From NCBI RefSeq assembly GCF_032854445.1, contig NC_088302.1, positions 34,379,979 to 34,443,978 of the forward strand: 64,000 bases of DNA. The letters run 5' to 3'. This stretch comes from Liolophura sinensis. Its lineage: Eukaryota > Mollusca > Polyplacophora > Chitonida > Chitonidae. Shown piece after piece: positions 61,815 through 64,000 of the stretch. The notes below the pieces were generated by a model that did not search any database, was not told the DNA's origin, and was given only the letters and a program-made list of their open reading frames with translations. The translations under genes and the position numbers were made by a program. Every line of letters starts with the position of its first letter. The first letter of the stretch is position 1.

Positions 61815-64000
61815 CTACGACAAATCTTCACACAACATATTTTGGACTTTTCCACTGTAGAATAATAGCTGTTCATAGCTTGGCGAGTGGATATAATGGC
61901 TTGAGAGTGGCCCGCTCACGAGAGCTCTGACGTCACGTAGACTCACGTCACCGCCAATACCCACGACGAAAACCTCAATTCCTCGTGATTTTGTTCTCTT
62001 TGCCTGAGTAATAATTTTGTCCAAGTTTTCAAGCTCACCGTCTAAAAACACTAGCGCCACCTGGCGAGCGTCTGTACGACCCCCATTTTCTGATGAAAAC
62101 GCACCCATCCTCAGTTCTTGCAATAAAGAAGACAAGTCCCGTCTTTCTGTTCCCTCTGTCACCGTGCTTAAGGTTTTCCTGTCTGATGTCACAGGAACAC
62201 GGAGAATGTCAGATGGACACGTGTTTGCAAGAAGCCCAAACTTAAACGCCGCTTCCGACATAGGAAGCCGACTTACAACATTGTCTATAAGAGGTAAGAT
62301 GGCGGCTGTTTTCTGTGCTCCCATTTTCCCCGAATCGTACACAAACATCACATCAGTGGGCTCTTCTGGGCACATTCCAATGCGTTTCTTCTCGTCAGAC
62401 GGTTGAACTGTAAATATTGAATGTGTACAAATTTACCACTTAAACAAATATAAGTATATCTATTTCTAACTGTAAGGAAACGTCTTCAAACCGTATTCTG
62501 GTAACATTAAAAACGCTTTTCCCCGGAATTGTGAATATCTGTAGCGTTGGTGCAATACGCATCAATTCCAATCGAGATGAAATTTGTAGAAAAATATAAT
62601 TCACCGATATGCGTTCAAAAAGTGCGCATTTCAGACAAACATTACAGGATAAAGGACAAAACTAACAACAATAACAATGACTTCATCAAATAAAGCTGCT
62701 CATCGCAGCAAAGAGAAGTGTAGGAGATAATCCCATTTTATAACCTGACAATACATACCTTCACAAGCTCGAATGGCCAGAATTTCTTTGATGGACTCCA
62801 AGGCGTCGTAATTGCTGACATGGAAGACAAATCTCTTGGAAGGCTCACTGGCCATGTCATTCAATTCCTGCATATCTACATCTTCTCCGATACCGATGGC
62901 AAACAGATAAATTCCTTGCTTTTTGGCCAACTTGGCTTGTTCGACTGTCAGTTCAGGGTCACGCGATTGTCCATACCGTCAAGATAATAGCAATATGAGC
63001 AATTTCCTGTCGAATAACTTCCGGTGCCATTGCTCTTGTGCGCATATCACGTATAGCCTCTCCTGTGCTTGTTCCACCACCTAGGTAAGGTATGTTTTTG
63101 ATAGCGTTTAATAAATCAAGTTTCGACACATAGCTGTCCAAGTCAAAAACTGGATATACAGAATGACTAAAGGTAGAGGCTCCAACACGCGTTTTCTTTG
63201 GTCCGATGTCAAAGATGTTGACCACATTCTGGACAAAGCTCGTCTGTTTCTCAAAATCCTCCAGGAGAATGCTGCTAGAAGAGTCAAGAAGGAAAAACAC
63301 CTCGGCTGGCTTTCCTGGCAGACTGAAAGTAGAAAATAAGAAAATTAAAGATTAAAGTCATATGTCCATGATATCATTATGACAATTTATATATCCAGAT
63401 AAGTCTAACATTGGTTTATGACTTTTGAATATCTTTCTTGAAATGGCCAATTACAAATTAAAATTAGTTACCAACTAAAGTAGCATTTGGTTTATTGCCT
63501 TTAGCCACTGATACAAAGGTGTATGGTAATCTGAAATAAACGTACCTTTACTAGGGTCTTGATGGCCTGGTTGATCACCTAATATTCCGTGCGGATTGGG
63601 TTGAGTGGTTGTAGTAGGCTTGATGGTTGTAGTAGGCTTGGTGGTTGTAGTGCGTTCGGTGGTTGTAGTGCGTTCGGTGGTTGTAGCGGGCTGGGCGGTA
63701 GTAGTGGGCTCGGTGGTTGTACTGCGTTGGGTTATTGTAGCAGGTTCGGTGGTCGTAGTAGACTCTGTGGTTGTAGCAGGTTCGGTGGTTGTAGTAGGCT
63801 CGGTCGTTGTAGTAGGCTCGGAGGTTGTTGTTGGTGTAGTCATCTTTCTAGTGACTGAAAAGTGAGGGATATATTTTACAGCCAAAATATCATTCAGAAT
63901 GTAAATATTGAGATATAGGTATAGAGCTCAGATTGCAAAGGACTTTAAGAAAACGCGCATGAAATTTATATAAAAGTAGCCGCTACAGAAAGTACTTTGA
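61815..64000 (-). CDS. Triple-VWA paralogue, copy B (5' part beyond window)
   Basis: Exons in transcript order: 63546-63854 (Thr-rich linker, 103 residues), 62759-63322 (VWA2), 61815-62407 (short linker plus VWA-like third domain, open to a stop at EDLS). The signal peptide and VWA1 exons lie past the right edge. Sequence is nearly identical to copy A in exons and introns. VWA2 has two single-base changes against copy A: one A missing in the CCAAGG near 63316 (acceptor-proximal) and one base gained near 62975, just at the TDGQS motif; together they return to frame, so most of VWA2 would be misread. The third-domain exon is uninterrupted here, whereas copy A has two one-base losses. The third domain again lacks a MIDAS (VYDSGKMG). 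In the Thr-rich exon the two copies differ by a few repeat units of equal length. Confidence 0.8.

Larger units (their letters stand above)
59590..64000. repeat. Tandem duplication, right unit (VWA copy B plus 3' flank)
   Basis: Partner of the unit at 48595. It holds roughly 400 extra bases between about 60085 and 60600 in the 3' flank. Coding parts are far more similar than the flank, as expected from constraint, gene conversion, or unequal exchange. Confidence 0.85.

Overview
This is a eukaryotic window, most likely from a mollusc and in any case a spiralian (lophotrochozoan). It has spliced genes with GT-AG introns, AT-rich intergenic DNA, and more than thirty copies or fragments of a tRNA-headed SINE. 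The SINE core (TGGTGGGAGGAAACC / GGTTTCCTCCCACCATAATG) and its AATAAATAAATAAA tail are of the type common in mollusc genomes. No LINE reverse transcriptase, retroviral element or CRISPR array was seen. The species assignment is inference from repeat type and gene style.

Layout. (1) About 312-11979, + strand: most of a carbonic anhydrase-related protein of the CA10/CA11 class, eight exons from the region just after the signal peptide to the stop; the 5' exon(s) lie left of the window. Two of the three zinc histidines are replaced, so it should not be an enzyme. One exon carries a one-base shift at an A run. (2) 12-26.4 kb: a gene-poor stretch of SINEs, tandem repeats and an inverted repeat pair, one arm of which carries a SINE with a visible target-site duplication. 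(3) 26955-30475, +: UQCR11, the smallest respiratory complex III subunit, two coding exons and a probable 3' UTR intron. (4) 33376-33997, -: two adjacent one-exon genes for small single-span membrane proteins; the upstream one looks like PIGBOS1, the other is not recognised. They run convergently towards UQCR11. (5) 34-42.2 kb: gene-poor, with a short-inverted-repeat DNA transposon (MITE) and a 46-bp tandem repeat. (6) 42.2-64 kb: a cluster of three paralogous secreted proteins, each with von Willebrand factor A (VWA) domains and a threonine-rich linker. The + strand gene (42402-46671) is complete and intact (685 aa, VWA - Thr-rich - VWA - VWA-like). Two - strand paralogues follow: one whole in outline but interrupted by single-base indels (50501-54523), and one cut by the window end (61815 to beyond 64000). 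The latter two and their 3' flanks form a recent tandem duplication with about 11 kb spacing.

How it fits together. The VWA genes are the notable accessory locus. The first two VWA domains keep the metal-ion adhesion site (MIDAS: DxSxS, T, D), while the third has lost it in all three paralogues. They look like adhesive extracellular-matrix proteins, possibly shell or mucus matrix, with an O-glycosylated spacer; that role is inference. The respiratory and mitochondrial small genes in the middle are ordinary housekeeping genes. Several one-base differences that break frames, mostly in homopolymers, in the CA10-like gene and in the VWA duplicates raise the question of residual sequencing errors versus true gene decay.
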